Made by a program: the position numbers and the translations under genes. Below, one piece after another: positions 39,063 through 49,683 of a DNA stretch of 64,000 bases. The stretch is taken from positions 4,464,001-4,528,000 of the forward strand of contig NZ_OZ257125.1 in assembly GCF_965279055.1 (NCBI RefSeq). The letters are read 5' to 3'. This DNA comes from Hydrocarboniphaga sp965279055 (GTDB taxonomy: Bacteria > Pseudomonadota > Gammaproteobacteria > Nevskiales > Nevskiaceae). Below the pieces are notes generated by a model that was given only the letters and a program-made list of their open reading frames with translations, searched no databases and was not told where the DNA came from. Numbering within the stretch: position 1 is the stretch's first letter; every line of letters begins with the position of its first letter.

Positions 39063-39914
39063 CTACTTGCGGTTCACCAGGAACGCGGCGGTGCTCTTCA
39101 GCGCCTTGCGGAAGAAGAACTCCGGCGCGAAGCGCTTGATCTTCGCGAGCCGGCGCGACTCGGCATGCGTGATCACCAGGAAGCGGTCGTTCTCGACCGC
39201 ATCGAAAATATCGCGCGCGACGTCGGCGGCGCCGACGCTGGCCTTGTCCATCAGGCGCTCGACGATGCGCTGCATCTGCGGCGCGGTGCTGTGCGCGTCG
39301 TCGGCGATTTCGCCTCTGCCGCTATTGAGCAGATCGGTCTTGAAGAACGACGGCGCCGCGACGGTCACGCCAATGCCGTCGCCGTACAACTCGCTGCGCA
39401 AGGTCTCGGACAACGACAGCACCGCGGCCTTGCTGACGTTGTAGCTGGCCAGCGCCGGCGGATTGGCGATGCCGGCGAACGAGGCGATGTTGACGATGCG
39501 GCCGGCGCGCTGCGCCTTCATCAGCGGAATCACCGCGCGCGCGCCGCGCACGCAGCCGAGCAGGTTGATGTCGAGCACGAAACGCCATTGTTCCAGCGGC
39601 GAATCGACGACGGTACCGGCGGTGGCGACGCCGGCGTTGTTGATCAGCACGTCGATGCCGCCCCAGGTTTTTTCCACCTCGGAGACCGCCGCAGTGAAGC
39701 CTTCCTCGGCGCGCACGTCGAGCGCCAGCGCCAGTGCAACCGCACCGCGCGCGGCCAGATCGGCAGCGGTTTTCTGCGCCGCATCGAGGCGCACGTCGCT
39801 GCAGGCGACTTTCCATCCTGCACCGGCGAACTGTTCGGCCAGCGCGCGGCCGAGGCCGCTGCCGGCGCCGGTGATCAGGACACGCTGGCCCTGAAACTTC
39901 GGCAGTGCGGCCAC
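39063..39914 (-). CDS. Short-chain dehydrogenase/reductase
   Basis: 283 residues, GTG start. Cofactor motif TGAGSGLG (about 17-24), NNAG, catalytic Ser in NIASFAG and YNVSK with the active Tyr and Lys. The acidic residue after the second strand (SDVRLDAAQK) suggests NAD(H) preference. The C-terminal basic tail (SRRLAKIKRFAPEFFFRK) is common in lipid-related SDRs. The gene follows the acyl-ACP desaturase on the same strand, but a MITE-like element ends only 10 bases upstream of its start. The native ribosome site is therefore missing and the original start may be altered. Confidence 0.88.
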   Translation of the reverse strand: MAALPKFQGQRVLITGAGSGLGRALAEQFAGAGWKVACSDVRLDAAQKTAADLAARGAVALALALDVRAEEGFTAAVSEVEKTWGGIDVLINNAGVATAGTVVDSPLEQWRFVLDINLLGCVRGARAVIPLMKAQRAGRIVNIASFAGIANPPALASYNVSKAAVLSLSETLRSELYGDGIGVTVAAPSFFKTDLLNSGRGEIADDAHSTAPQMQRIVERLMDKASVGAADVARDIFDAVENDRFLVITHAESRRLAKIKRFAPEFFFRKALKSTAAFLVNRK

Positions 39915-39924
39915 GGGCGGCGGC

Positions 39925-40197
39925 CTAGGGCCTGTGAACGCTTATTGGATCGCTGCGCTGGCCCCGGGGAGGACGCAGTGCAAGGATCGACTGACGCGGT
40001 GTACGGGATGTACACGAGGAAGGAGAGACGCGGCAATGCGTCCTCCCCGGGGCCAGCCCGGAGGGTTGCCGCCCAAAAGACGGCCATACCGCGTTGCTCG
40101 TCGTCACCATAGTCATCACTATGCCTCCTCCTCGCGCCTTGCCTGGCCGTCTTTTGGGCGGCAACGCAACGAGCCAATAAGCGTTCACAGGCCCTAG
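39925..40197. mobile_element. MITE-like element with 24-bp perfect terminal inverted repeats
   Basis: Ends 39925-39948 and 40174-40197 are exact reverse complements beginning CTAGGGCCTGTGAACG. Inside are two more perfect palindromic pairs: 39957-39977 with 40037-40057 (21 bp, GGCCCCGGGGAGG core) and 40065-40086 with 40144-40165 (22 bp, GCCGCCCAAAAGACGGC core). A small GTGTAC/GTACAC hairpin sits in one loop. No coding sequence is present. CTAG at both tips may be a target duplication. The right tip supplies the TAG stop of the desaturase gene. Confidence 0.85.
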
Positions 40198-41174
40198 ATG
40201 ACGATGTCGCGGTTGTAGGCGAAGGCAAACCGGAACGTCTTCGGCTTTTCCTTGCTGTCGACGTAGTCCGCCATGCGTTCCAGGCGCGCCGGCACTTTCA
40301 TCAGCTTTTCCTGCGCTTCGGCACCGGCGCCGTTGAGGCCGGTGAGCTGGTCGACCTGCCAGTGCGCCAGACATTCCTCGACGATCTTCTGATACTGGCG
40401 CGCGCCGAAGATGTCGGCGCGACGCACCACTTCGCTCATGTCGTCGAAGCCGGCGATGCGGTGGCCGGGCATCGAGAAGTTCGACACCACTTTCTGCAGC
40501 GACACCAGCGCGCGATCCGGATCCAGGCGGATGATCTCGCCGAACATCGAGCGATAGAACACGTAGTGACGTGCCTCGTCGCCGGCCAGATGCGCGAGCA
40601 CGCGCTGCAGCAGGCTTTCGCGTCCGGCGGCCATGCGGCCGGTATTGGCGTGGCTGAACTGCGTGGCCTTCTCCTGCAGCGAGGTGTAGGCGAGCAGGCG
40701 ATACGGATCCTGTTCCCATTCCGGATCGAAGCCGGCCTCGATGTAGGAATACTGCAGGCGCTCGAGTTCGCCCATGTTGAACAGGCGCGCGTCGCGGACG
40801 TAGTCGCGCAGCGCACAGCCGTGGCGATCTTCCTCGGCGGTCCACATGTTGTTCCAGTCCGACCACGCGGAATGCTCGCCGAAATACACGGCGATCAGGC
40901 GATGGAAATGCGGCAGGCCTTCTTCGGTCAGCAGGTTCAACGCGACCGCGACGCGGATCACGTCGGGCAACTCCAGCGCAGCGGCGCGCACTTCGCGCAG
41001 CGACTCGTCCCAGCTGCCGGGCAGATCGGCGTCGGCCGGCACCAGTTCGTTGGGGAACCACAAATTGCGACGTTCCTTGTGCGCCTCCATTTCGGCGCGC
41101 ACGAAGGCGTCCATCGAAGCGAGGACTTCGACCTGGCCGGTCTTCTCCAGCCTTAAGCCTGGGGCTGAGCCCAT
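40194..41174 (-). CDS. Acyl-ACP desaturase (soluble di-iron, FA_desaturase_2)
   Basis: 326 residues from ATG 41174, which has GGAGGT 6 bases upstream; a TTG at 41180 is less likely. Two di-iron motifs are clear: EEDRHG (around residue 115) and DEARHY (around 200), each giving the (D/E)ExxH ligand pattern. FHRLIAVYFG and WNNMWTAEEDRH are typical of stearoyl-ACP desaturase relatives in bacteria. It introduces a cis double bond into a fatty acyl chain using O2 and ferredoxin. The stop codon TAG lies inside the tip of the MITE-like element, so the natural C-terminus may have been changed by the insertion. Confidence 0.88.
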   Translation of the reverse strand: MGSAPGLRLEKTGQVEVLASMDAFVRAEMEAHKERRNLWFPNELVPADADLPGSWDESLREVRAAALELPDVIRVAVALNLLTEEGLPHFHRLIAVYFGEHSAWSDWNNMWTAEEDRHGCALRDYVRDARLFNMGELERLQYSYIEAGFDPEWEQDPYRLLAYTSLQEKATQFSHANTGRMAAGRESLLQRVLAHLAGDEARHYVFYRSMFGEIIRLDPDRALVSLQKVVSNFSMPGHRIAGFDDMSEVVRRADIFGARQYQKIVEECLAHWQVDQLTGLNGAGAEAQEKLMKVPARLERMADYVDSKEKPKTFRFAFAYNRDIVI

Positions 41175-41315
41175 CTTCAAACCTCCAACCCGGATGACGA
41201 CGGCCGTCGGGTAGTGTCGACTGTGTACAGGGAATGCCCCGGGCCGGCCTGAAATTCTACCCGATGCCGCTGCCTGGGCCGGACCGATCGGTCAATGTAG
41301 GCCATGGATGGCCGG

Positions 41316-41894
41316 CTAGGGGCGCCGCACGAGTTCGAGGAATTCGGCACGCGTACGGGAATCCTCGCGAAAGCGGCCGATCATCATCGATGTGACCATC
41401 GCCGAATTCTGCTTCTCGACGCCGCGCATCATCGAGCACAGGTGTTTCGCTTCGATGACGACGGCAACGCCGGCGGCGTTGGTGACGCTCTGGATGCACT
41501 CGCCGATCTGCTTGGTCAGGTTCTCCTGGATCTGCAGGCGGCGCGCGAACATGTCGACGATACGCGAGATCTTGGACAGGCCGACGACCTTGCCCTGCGG
41601 CAGGTAGGCGACGTGCGCGCGGCCGATGAAGGGCAGCAGGTGGTGCTCGCACATCGAGTACAGCTCGATGTCGCGCACGATCACCATTTCGTCGTTGCTC
41701 GATTCGAAAATCGCGCCGTTGACGATGGTATCGATATCCTGCTCGTAGCCCTGGGTCAGGAAGCGCATCGCCTTGGCGGCGCGGGCCGGCGTACGCGCCA
41801 GGCCTTCGCGATCCGGGTCTTCGCCCAACTGCTGGATGATGGCTCTGTACTGCTCTTCCACGATAATGCCCTTCTGGAGTGGCGTGTCGCGCAT
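41316..41894 (-). CDS. folE: GTP cyclohydrolase I
   Basis: 192 residues from ATG 41894; the frame stays open further upstream, but the family starts here. Zinc ligands are Cys82 and His85 in YSMCEHHLLPF and Cys153 in AKHLCSMMRGV. The active-site blocks GRAHVAYLPQGKVVGLSK and QIQENLTKQI are present, and the ending FLELVRR is standard. It converts GTP to dihydroneopterin triphosphate for folate and pterin synthesis. It is divergent from the parB gene, with 87 bases between. Confidence 0.96.
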   Translation of the reverse strand: MRDTPLQKGIIVEEQYRAIIQQLGEDPDREGLARTPARAAKAMRFLTQGYEQDIDTIVNGAIFESSNDEMVIVRDIELYSMCEHHLLPFIGRAHVAYLPQGKVVGLSKISRIVDMFARRLQIQENLTKQIGECIQSVTNAAGVAVVIEAKHLCSMMRGVEKQNSAMVTSMMIGRFREDSRTRAEFLELVRRP

Positions 41895-41981
41895 TGTGGC
41901 ATAGGCTTTCGTGAGTGCCGCCGTTCCGGATTCAACCCTGCCGACCCGCCGAGTCCGTTCGATCAAACACCGCAGCGCAGC

Positions 41982-42794
41982 ATGAGCACCCGACCCGCCG
42001 ACGCCATCCGGCACATTCCCGTCGACATGATCCGCCCCGGCTCGCAGCAGGCGCGGCGGCATTTCGACGCGGCGAGCCTGGCCGAGCTGGCGCAGTCGAT
42101 ACGCGAATCCGGCGTGATTCAGCCGGTGGTGCTGCGCACGCGCGTCTGGGGTTACGAGTTGCTCGCCGGTGAGCGCCGCTGGCGTGCATCGCAGGCCGCG
42201 GGCGTGCACGAGATTCCGGCGATCATTCGCGACGATCTGTCCGACACCGAAGCCTTCGTCGTTGGCCTGATCGAAAATCTGCAACGCGAATCGCTGACGC
42301 CGATGGAAGCCGCCAGCGGCATGAAGCGCCTGGGCGAGGTGTTCGAGCTGACGCACGAGCAGATCGGCAAGCGCATCGGCAAGTCGCGCGAGTACGTCAG
42401 CAATTACCTGCGGCTGCTGCACCTGGCGCCGGAAGTCGCGGCGCTGGTCAACGAAGGCCATATCCATCTCGGCCACGCCAAGGTGCTGGCCGGCATGGCG
42501 CTGCGCGACCAGGTCGGCATGGCCGACGAAATCATCCGCCACAAGCTCACGGTGCGTGCGCTGGAGCGGCGCGTCGCGGCGCTACGCGACGCCAGCATCA
42601 TGTTCAAGCCGGTGTCCGGCAGCGGCGTCAAGAACAGCGACTGGAGCGCGCTGGAGCGCGCCTTGTCGGATCAGCTCGGCTATCCGGTCAGCGTGCTCGC
42701 CGAGCGCGGTGGCGAAGGCGAGCTGCGCGTCAAGTTCCATTCGCTGGACGAACTCGAAGGCCTGCTCGAACGTATCGGCTATCGTGCGGACTGA
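41982..42794 (+). CDS. ParB/Spo0J-family partition protein (orphan)
   Basis: 270 residues from ATG 41982. The ParB nuclease-like CTP-binding domain has GVIQPVVLR, YELLAGERRWRASQAAG and ENLQRESLTPMEAASGMK. A KorB-type HTH follows (THEQIGKRIGKSREYVSNYL RLL). The C-terminal dimer domain is present (LRVKFHSLDELEGLLERIG). No parA lies beside it, which is unusual for the chromosomal pair but common for accessory ParB paralogues. A perfect DnaA box lies 127 bases downstream of its stop. Confidence 0.88.
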   Translation: MSTRPADAIRHIPVDMIRPGSQQARRHFDAASLAELAQSIRESGVIQPVVLRTRVWGYELLAGERRWRASQAAGVHEIPAIIRDDLSDTEAFVVGLIENLQRESLTPMEAASGMKRLGEVFELTHEQIGKRIGKSREYVSNYLRLLHLAPEVAALVNEGHIHLGHAKVLAGMALRDQVGMADEIIRHKLTVRALERRVAALRDASIMFKPVSGSGVKNSDWSALERALSDQLGYPVSVLAERGGEGELRVKFHSLDELEGLLERIGYRAD

Positions 42795-43083
42795 GGTGGC
42801 GGCATGAGCTTATGTCGCCTGTCGAATCGCGGTTCATCGTGCGCTGCCGATACGTCCTGCGGCTTGCACGCTGACCAAAATGTAAGCTTGCAACTTATCG
42901 ACAGATCGAGGGGATAAGCCTGTGGATAAGCGGCTCCGAAAGTGCCTGAAGGCCCCGTTCTATATGGCTCGACAGCGCGATGACGATTTTTTTACCGTTT
43001 TAAGCTGACTTACCTTCCCGTCAGTAATTTCATCGTCCCGTCAATGCATTGAGTGCAGACAAGCCACCGAATCCAACATCGAA
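42795..43083. promoter_or_regulatory. AT-rich spacer with a perfect DnaA box upstream of the WYL gene
   Basis: TGTGGATAA (42921-42929) is the reverse complement of the DnaA box TTATCCACA, preceded by GGGATAAG and CTTATCGACA, which are weaker relatives. An AT-rich block (42978-43005) and two TCCCGTCA repeats (43016-43039) follow; the latter could be a binding site for the regulator encoded next. Confidence 0.45.
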
Positions 43084-43953
43084 ATGATCACCGCCGACAC
43101 CGCCAAGCTGCCCTGGGATCAACGTCAGCGTTTCATGCTGCTCGAGGCGCGCGTGATCTGGGACGGCCGCATTCGCGCCGGCGATCTGCGCGACGCGTTC
43201 GACATCAGCACGCGCAAGGCCGAAAAGGACATCGAGCTGTATCGGACGCGCTGCCCGAACAATCTGCTGCTCGATCACGACACCGGCATCTATCGCGCCG
43301 ACGATCGCTTCGAGCCGGCTTTCCTGCGCGGCAGCGCCGAAGAATTCCTGACCGTGCTGCGTCATCACGACCTGGCCCAGGATCTGCCGCTGGCGATGGC
43401 CGCCGCGGGCCACGTGCCGGCGGAAACACTGGACCTGCCGCAGCGCGAATTCGACGTGCGCGTACTGCAGCGCATCGGCAGCGCAATCCGCGAACGGCGC
43501 TGGCTGGCGATCGAATACCAGTCGATGAACCGGCCCGATCCGCGGCGTTTGCTGATCGCGCCGCATTCGCTGGCCTATGTCGGCCGCTGGCATGCGCGCG
43601 CCTATTCCGGCGAGCACCAGGCGTTTCGTGATTTTCTGCTGTCGCGGATCATCGGCCTGCCGGAACTGGGCGAGACGGCGAACATCGCCAGCGATCAGGA
43701 CTGGGACTGGCGCAACCACGTCACCGTGCGCATCGGCCCGCATCCCGGGCTGACCGAGCCACAGCAGCGCGTGGTCGAACACGATTTCGGCATGCGTCGC
43801 GGCGTGCTCGAGAAGAACCTGCGGCTGGCGCTGGTGCCGTACCTGCTGAAGATGCTCAACGTCGGCCGCGGCGACATCGAGCGGCCGGCCTCCGAGCAGC
43901 AGATCGTGCTGCTCAACCAGGCCGAGCTGGACGCATTCAACCGTCTCGGTTGA
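43084..43953 (+). CDS. WYL-domain transcriptional regulator of the BrxR/CapW type
   Basis: 289 residues. An N-terminal winged helix (FMLLEARVIWDGRIRAGDLR, then FDISTRKAEKDIELYRTRCP) is followed by a linker helix, a WYL domain (RERRWLAIEYQSMN, RLLIAPHSLAYVGRWHARAY) and a WCX-like C-terminal domain (LRLALVPYLLKMLN). This three-part form is that of BrxR and CapW, dimeric repressors that usually control phage-defence genes and are thought to release DNA on binding a ligand. No defence operon is next to it here; downstream lies a YgjP-like peptidase. It may bind the TCCCGTCA repeats upstream. Confidence 0.8.
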   Translation: MITADTAKLPWDQRQRFMLLEARVIWDGRIRAGDLRDAFDISTRKAEKDIELYRTRCPNNLLLDHDTGIYRADDRFEPAFLRGSAEEFLTVLRHHDLAQDLPLAMAAAGHVPAETLDLPQREFDVRVLQRIGSAIRERRWLAIEYQSMNRPDPRRLLIAPHSLAYVGRWHARAYSGEHQAFRDFLLSRIIGLPELGETANIASDQDWDWRNHVTVRIGPHPGLTEPQQRVVEHDFGMRRGVLEKNLRLALVPYLLKMLNVGRGDIERPASEQQIVLLNQAELDAFNRLG

Positions 43954-44031
43954 GTGCCTCCCCCAGTTCGTGATTTTTTGATGCATAATATTTTCATCGG
44001 CAACATTTAGGCACGTCCGCGACTCGTTGCA

Positions 44032-44790
44032 GTGAACCCTTCCGACCAACTCGATCTGCTGTTCGACTCCTACACGATCAGCGAGCGCATCAGTGCCAAG
44101 TCGCGCAGCATCCGCGTCGAGGTGGTGTCGTCGAGCGAAGTGGTGCTGGTGATTCCGCGCTTCGTCTCGCGCCAGGTCGCGCGCGAATTCCTGCGCAGCC
44201 GCGAAGACTGGATCCGCCAGAAGATCGGTGAGTGGAAGCTGCGCGAAGCGCGCGACGCCGAGTCCGGCCCCAGCCCGCAGCTGCGCTGGGATGGCAACGA
44301 CCTGCTGCCGCTGCGCGATCACCCGACTGCGCTCAAAGTGATACCGGCGCAGGTGCGCGCGCCGCTGCTGCGCATCGAGGCCGACACCTTGAGCCTGTTC
44401 TGCTCGCCGTCTCTGCTGTCGCATCCGGCCAAGCTGGAAAAAGTGCTGCGCGAGGCACTGCGCAAAGAGGCGTTCAACGACGCGCAGAAACTGATGACGG
44501 AAGAAGCCGCGCGCCTCGGCGTCACCTTCGAAGGCCCGCGCATCGCCGACCAGAAAACCCTGTGGGGCAGCTGCGCGCCGTCGGGCCTGATCAGCCTGTC
44601 GTGGCGGCTGGTGCTGACGCCGCCGCCGGTGTTCCGCTACGTCGTCATCCACGAGCTGTGTCACCGCGTGCACCTGGACCACTCCGAGCGCTTCTGGGCG
44701 CTGGTGGAGAAACAGATGCCGGATTTCGAGCGCCACCGCCGCTGGCTGCGCGAACATGGTCAGCGTCTGCACTGGTACTTGCCTGGCTAG
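44032..44790 (+). CDS. YgjP-like zinc metallopeptidase
   Basis: 252 residues, GTG start. KTLWGSCAPSGLISLSWRLV and the zinc site VIHELCHRVHLDHSERFWALV (HExxH with a downstream His) define the YgjP/DUF45 metallopeptidase family. Most members are about 230 residues and their substrates are unknown. The N-terminal half (VVLVIPRFVSRQVAREFLRS) is also typical. Spacing of 78 bases from the WYL gene and a TATAAT-like TAATATT at 43987 suggest its own promoter. Confidence 0.87.
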   Translation: MNPSDQLDLLFDSYTISERISAKSRSIRVEVVSSSEVVLVIPRFVSRQVAREFLRSREDWIRQKIGEWKLREARDAESGPSPQLRWDGNDLLPLRDHPTALKVIPAQVRAPLLRIEADTLSLFCSPSLLSHPAKLEKVLREALRKEAFNDAQKLMTEEAARLGVTFEGPRIADQKTLWGSCAPSGLISLSWRLVLTPPPVFRYVVIHELCHRVHLDHSERFWALVEKQMPDFERHRRWLREHGQRLHWYLPG

Positions 44791-44909
44791 GTGCCTGCCG
44801 GGCAGCTCGTCCGGATGGCGGTTGTCGGCGCCGGGTGCCGGGAGTAAGGTTCAAGGGCGCTCAGGGATGAGCGCGCTGTATCCGCTCAGGCACCAACCGG
44901 CACCCGACC

Positions 44910-45326
44910 ATGGCTACGCTCGATTCCGTTGTCGTCCGCGATTACATGACGACCAGCCTCATTTCCTTCACGCCCGATACCGAGGTCATGTCGGCGGTGC
45001 ATGCGCTGGTCAAGCACCGCATCGCCAGCGCGCCGGTGCTCGACCACCAGGGCAGCCTGGTCGGCATGCTGTCGGAACGCGACTGCCTGTCGATCGCCTT
45101 CATCGCCTCGCACGACACCTGCGTCGCCGGCCCGGTGAGCCAGTTCATGAGCACCAAGGTGGTCACCGTGTCGCCGGACACGAGCCTGACGCATCTGTGC
45201 ACGATGTTCACCAACTCCTCGCACCGGCGTTATCCGGTGGTCGAGGAGGGCAAGCTGGTCGGGATCATCTCGCGGCGCGATGCGCTTCGCGCGATCGGGG
45301 ATGCTTGCGCCAGTGCGGAAGCCTAG
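44910..45326 (+). CDS. Tandem CBS-domain protein
   Basis: 138 residues made of two CBS domains (RDYMTTSLISFTPDTEVMSA and VSQFMSTKVVTVSPDTSLTH heads; LVGMLSERDCL and LVGIISRRDALRAI tails). Such stand-alone pairs bind adenine nucleotides and regulate partner enzymes or transporters. No partner is obvious nearby. Confidence 0.9.
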   Translation: MATLDSVVVRDYMTTSLISFTPDTEVMSAVHALVKHRIASAPVLDHQGSLVGMLSERDCLSIAFIASHDTCVAGPVSQFMSTKVVTVSPDTSLTHLCTMFTNSSHRRYPVVEEGKLVGIISRRDALRAIGDACASAEA

Positions 45327-45394
45327 AGCGTTGTAGCTGCTCGCTCCTTGCCTGCTGTGCCCTGCTAGTTTTCAGCCTCGCCGGCGGGCCTTAG

Positions 45395-45645
45395 AGAAAG
45401 CACACCCTGGAAAGGGCAGCCGGTACAGCGAAGTATCCGAACCTGTAGGAGCGGACCCTGTCCGCGACCGTGCCGTTGGAGTGTGAGTCGCGGACAGGGT
45501 CCGCTCCTACAGGATGAGCGCTTCGCTTTTGACTGTCCGGGTGCCCTTGAGAAGCGCCGTGGAAAAAGTCGCGCGCAGTGGACCCCGAGCACGGCTTTTT
45601 CCACGGGTACCGGCGCAGCCGACGCTTCTCCAGGGTGTGCTTTCT
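45395..45645. repeat. Composite inverted-repeat element containing a REP palindrome
   Basis: Outer arms AGAAAGCACACCCTGGA (45395-45411) and TCCAGGGTGTGCTTTCT (45629-45645) are perfect 17-bp complements. Inside are REP copy 3 and a second hairpin with CCGTGGAAAAAG and CTTTTTCCACGG arms (about 45557-45605). No gene. Either a small non-autonomous element or a nest of insertions. Confidence 0.75.
45442..45513. repeat. REP-like palindrome, copy 3
   Basis: CCTGTAGGAGCGG outer arms; inner ACCCTGT / ACAGGGT identical to copy 2. Confidence 0.9.
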
Positions 45646-45723
45646 TTTGGTGACGCCTCGATGCACAAGAAAAGAAAAGTTACCCCCGGCCGGGCAGGCC
45701 AAAACCACACAGAACGCAGGCCC

Positions 45724-47622
<1,899 letters not shown>

Positions 47623-48028
47623 GGCAGCTGGCCGGGCCGGGCCCGTGGTCGCAAAAGGCTGGCGATTTTATCAGCAGCCGGCGACGGTCGCGGTTTTTTT
47701 GCGAATCGTCGGATCAGGCGGGCCTCGCTGTCGGAGCCCGCATGAACCGTCGAGTGGAACCCGCCATCGGCCTTGCGCCGGCCATCGCGCCCGCCGCCCC
47801 GGGCTGGCCGCGCGAGGTGCTGGTCGGCAACCCGTGAGCCATGCATCCTTTTCTACGCCGGCGTGCCACTGGTGACCGCATCCGCAGCCTGCTGCTGCGC
47901 ATGCAGCAGCACAAGCGCGGTTGTGAGGCGCCGCCGACCGCAGGCAGCCAGGCGTTCCGGTCGGGCGCACTCGCCGCAAATGCGGATAACGGGATAGGCT
48001 GGCCGTCTCCTGTCCCATCCGTGTCGTC
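47623..48028. other. Spacer with doubtful small frames
   Basis: About 400 bases. A plus-strand frame at 47841-48032 (MHPFLRRRATGDRIRSLLL...) ends in a 4-base overlap with the next GTG start, which could be a coupled leader peptide, but it lacks a Shine-Dalgarno and any known family. No structured RNA is recognised. Confidence 0.35.
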
Positions 48029-48565
48029 GTGAGCACCAGCAGCCCAACCTCAGCGCGATCCCGCCGCCTTGCCGCCAGTCTGGAGGCACCGAAGCTGCGC
48101 GTCGGCTGGTGCGAGTGGGTGGGCCTGAATCAGCTGGAGCTGCTCAACATCAAGGCCAAGGTCGATACCGGCGCCCGCACCTCGACGCTGCATGCGTTCG
48201 CGATCGAGCGGCCGCAGCCGGGCCGCATCCGCTTCGGCGTGCACCCGCTGCAGCGCGACGACACGCCGGTGTGGTGCGAAACCGAGCTGCTCGACGAGCG
48301 CTGGATCACCAGTTCCAGCGGCCATCGCGAACTCAGGCCGGTGATCCTCACGCCGGTCACAATCGGCGCCCACACTTGGCCGGTGGAGATCACCCTGACC
48401 GCCCGCGACAACCTGCGTTTTCGCATGCTGCTCGGCCGCAGCGCGCTGGCCGGGCGCATCGAGGTCGATCCGGCGGCGAGCTTCCTGCTCGGCCGGCGTC
48501 GGCGGCGCGCGGTCGCCGAAGCGGTCAACGCGCTCGCCGCGGCGCAGGCGGCCGACGCAACATGA
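48029..48565 (+). CDS. rimB: RimB-type retropepsin-like protease
   Basis: 178 residues, GTG start. VGWCEWVGLNQLELLNIKAK followed by VDTGARTSTLHA is the family signature; the DTGA motif carries the catalytic Asp of a retropepsin-like fold (annotated in databases as ATP-dependent zinc protease). RFRMLLGRSAL gives the second conserved block. In pseudomonads RimB clips glutamate tails that RimK adds to ribosomal protein S6. The stop overlaps the rimK start (ATGA), so the two are made together. Confidence 0.9.
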   Translation: MSTSSPTSARSRRLAASLEAPKLRVGWCEWVGLNQLELLNIKAKVDTGARTSTLHAFAIERPQPGRIRFGVHPLQRDDTPVWCETELLDERWITSSSGHRELRPVILTPVTIGAHTWPVEITLTARDNLRFRMLLGRSALAGRIEVDPAASFLLGRRRRRAVAEAVNALAAAQAADAT

Positions 48566-49479
48566 AACGCAAGATGAAAATCGCGATCCTGTCGCGCAAC
48601 GCCAAGCTGTATTCGACGCGCCGCCTGGTCGAGGCCTGCGAGGCCCGCGGCCACAGCGTGCAGGTGATCGACGTGCTGCGCTGCTACATGAAGATCGCGC
48701 CGCGCTGCACCGAAATCCATTACCGCGGCAAACAGCTCGAAGGCTTCGACGCGGTGATTCCGCGCATCGGCGCCTCGGTCACGTTCTACGGCGCCGCGGT
48801 CGTGCGCCAGTTCGAGATGATGGGCACGTATTCGCTGAACGAATCGGTCGCGATCACGCGCGCGCGCGACAAGCTGCGCGCGCATCAGCTGCTGGCGCGC
48901 CACGGCATCGGCATGCCGGTCACCGGCTTCGCCCATTCGCCCGACGACACCGGCGAGCTGATGAAGGTCGTCGGCGCCGCCCCGATGGTGATCAAGCTGA
49001 TCGAAGGCACCCAGGGCCAGGGCGTGGTGCTGGCCGAAACCGACAAGGCCGCCGAGTCGGTGATCGACGCCTTCCGCGGCCTCGACGCGCATTTTCTGGT
49101 GCAGCGTTTCATCGCCGAAGCCAACGGCGCCGACATCCGCTGCTTCGTCATCGGTAAGAAAGTAATCGCGACGATGATGCGCCAGGCCAAGGTCGGCGAG
49201 TTCCGCAGCAACCTGCATCGCGGCGGCTCGGCGCTGCCGGTGAAGATCACATCGGCCGAACGCCGCACCGCCCTGGCCGCTGCCAGGGCGATGGGCCTGA
49301 ATGTCGCCGGTGTCGATTTGCTGCGCGCGAAAGACGGCCCGGTGGTCATGGAAGTGAACTCCTCGCCCGGCCTGGAAGGCATCGAAGGCGTCGCCGGCAC
49401 CGACATCGCCGACCAGATCATCGAATTCGTCGAGAAAAACGCCAAGCCCTGGCGCACGCGGACGCGCGGTCGGGGCTGA
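48562..49479 (+). CDS. rimK: RimK, S6 glutamate ligase
   Basis: 305 residues with the ATP-grasp fold: MVIKLIEGTQGQGVVLAE (ATP-binding loop), LVQRFIAEANGADIRCFVIG and VMEVNSSPGLEGIEG (Mg-binding Glu and Asn). The N-terminal domain (FDAVIPRIGASVTFYGAAVV) is that of RimK. It adds glutamates to the C-terminus of ribosomal protein S6 and can make poly-glutamate. Middle gene of the rimB-rimK-M14 peptidase set. Confidence 0.94.
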   Translation: MKRKMKIAILSRNAKLYSTRRLVEACEARGHSVQVIDVLRCYMKIAPRCTEIHYRGKQLEGFDAVIPRIGASVTFYGAAVVRQFEMMGTYSLNESVAITRARDKLRAHQLLARHGIGMPVTGFAHSPDDTGELMKVVGAAPMVIKLIEGTQGQGVVLAETDKAAESVIDAFRGLDAHFLVQRFIAEANGADIRCFVIGKKVIATMMRQAKVGEFRSNLHRGGSALPVKITSAERRTALAAARAMGLNVAGVDLLRAKDGPVVMEVNSSPGLEGIEGVAGTDIADQIIEFVEKNAKPWRTRTRGRG

Positions 49480-49500
49480 TCGGCACGCGTCAACCGATCT

Positions 49501-49604
49501 CCGTTCGTCCCGAGTAGCCGCGCAGCGGCGTATCGAGGGAGCCGACGTCACGCGCAGCCCGCTCCCTCGATACGCGGGCAAGGCCCGCTACTCGGGACGA
49601 ACGG
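49501..49604. repeat. CGAGTAG/TATCGAGGG palindrome family, copy B
   Basis: CCGTTCGTCCCGAGTAG... and ...CTACTCGGGACGAACGG arms with TATCGAGGGAG / CTCCCTCGATA inside. It lies between rimK and the M14-family gene. Confidence 0.9.
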
Positions 49605-49683
49605 GGTTTGCTTTCGCGTCGTTGCAGGGCGGGTCGTTACCCGCGCTGCAAACGCGTCCATCGTCGCGCGCTACCATTGCGCC

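Noticed and set aside
42795..43083. Chromosomal replication origin
   Set aside because: Only one perfect DnaA box is seen, with no dnaA, dnaN or rpmH and no box cluster.
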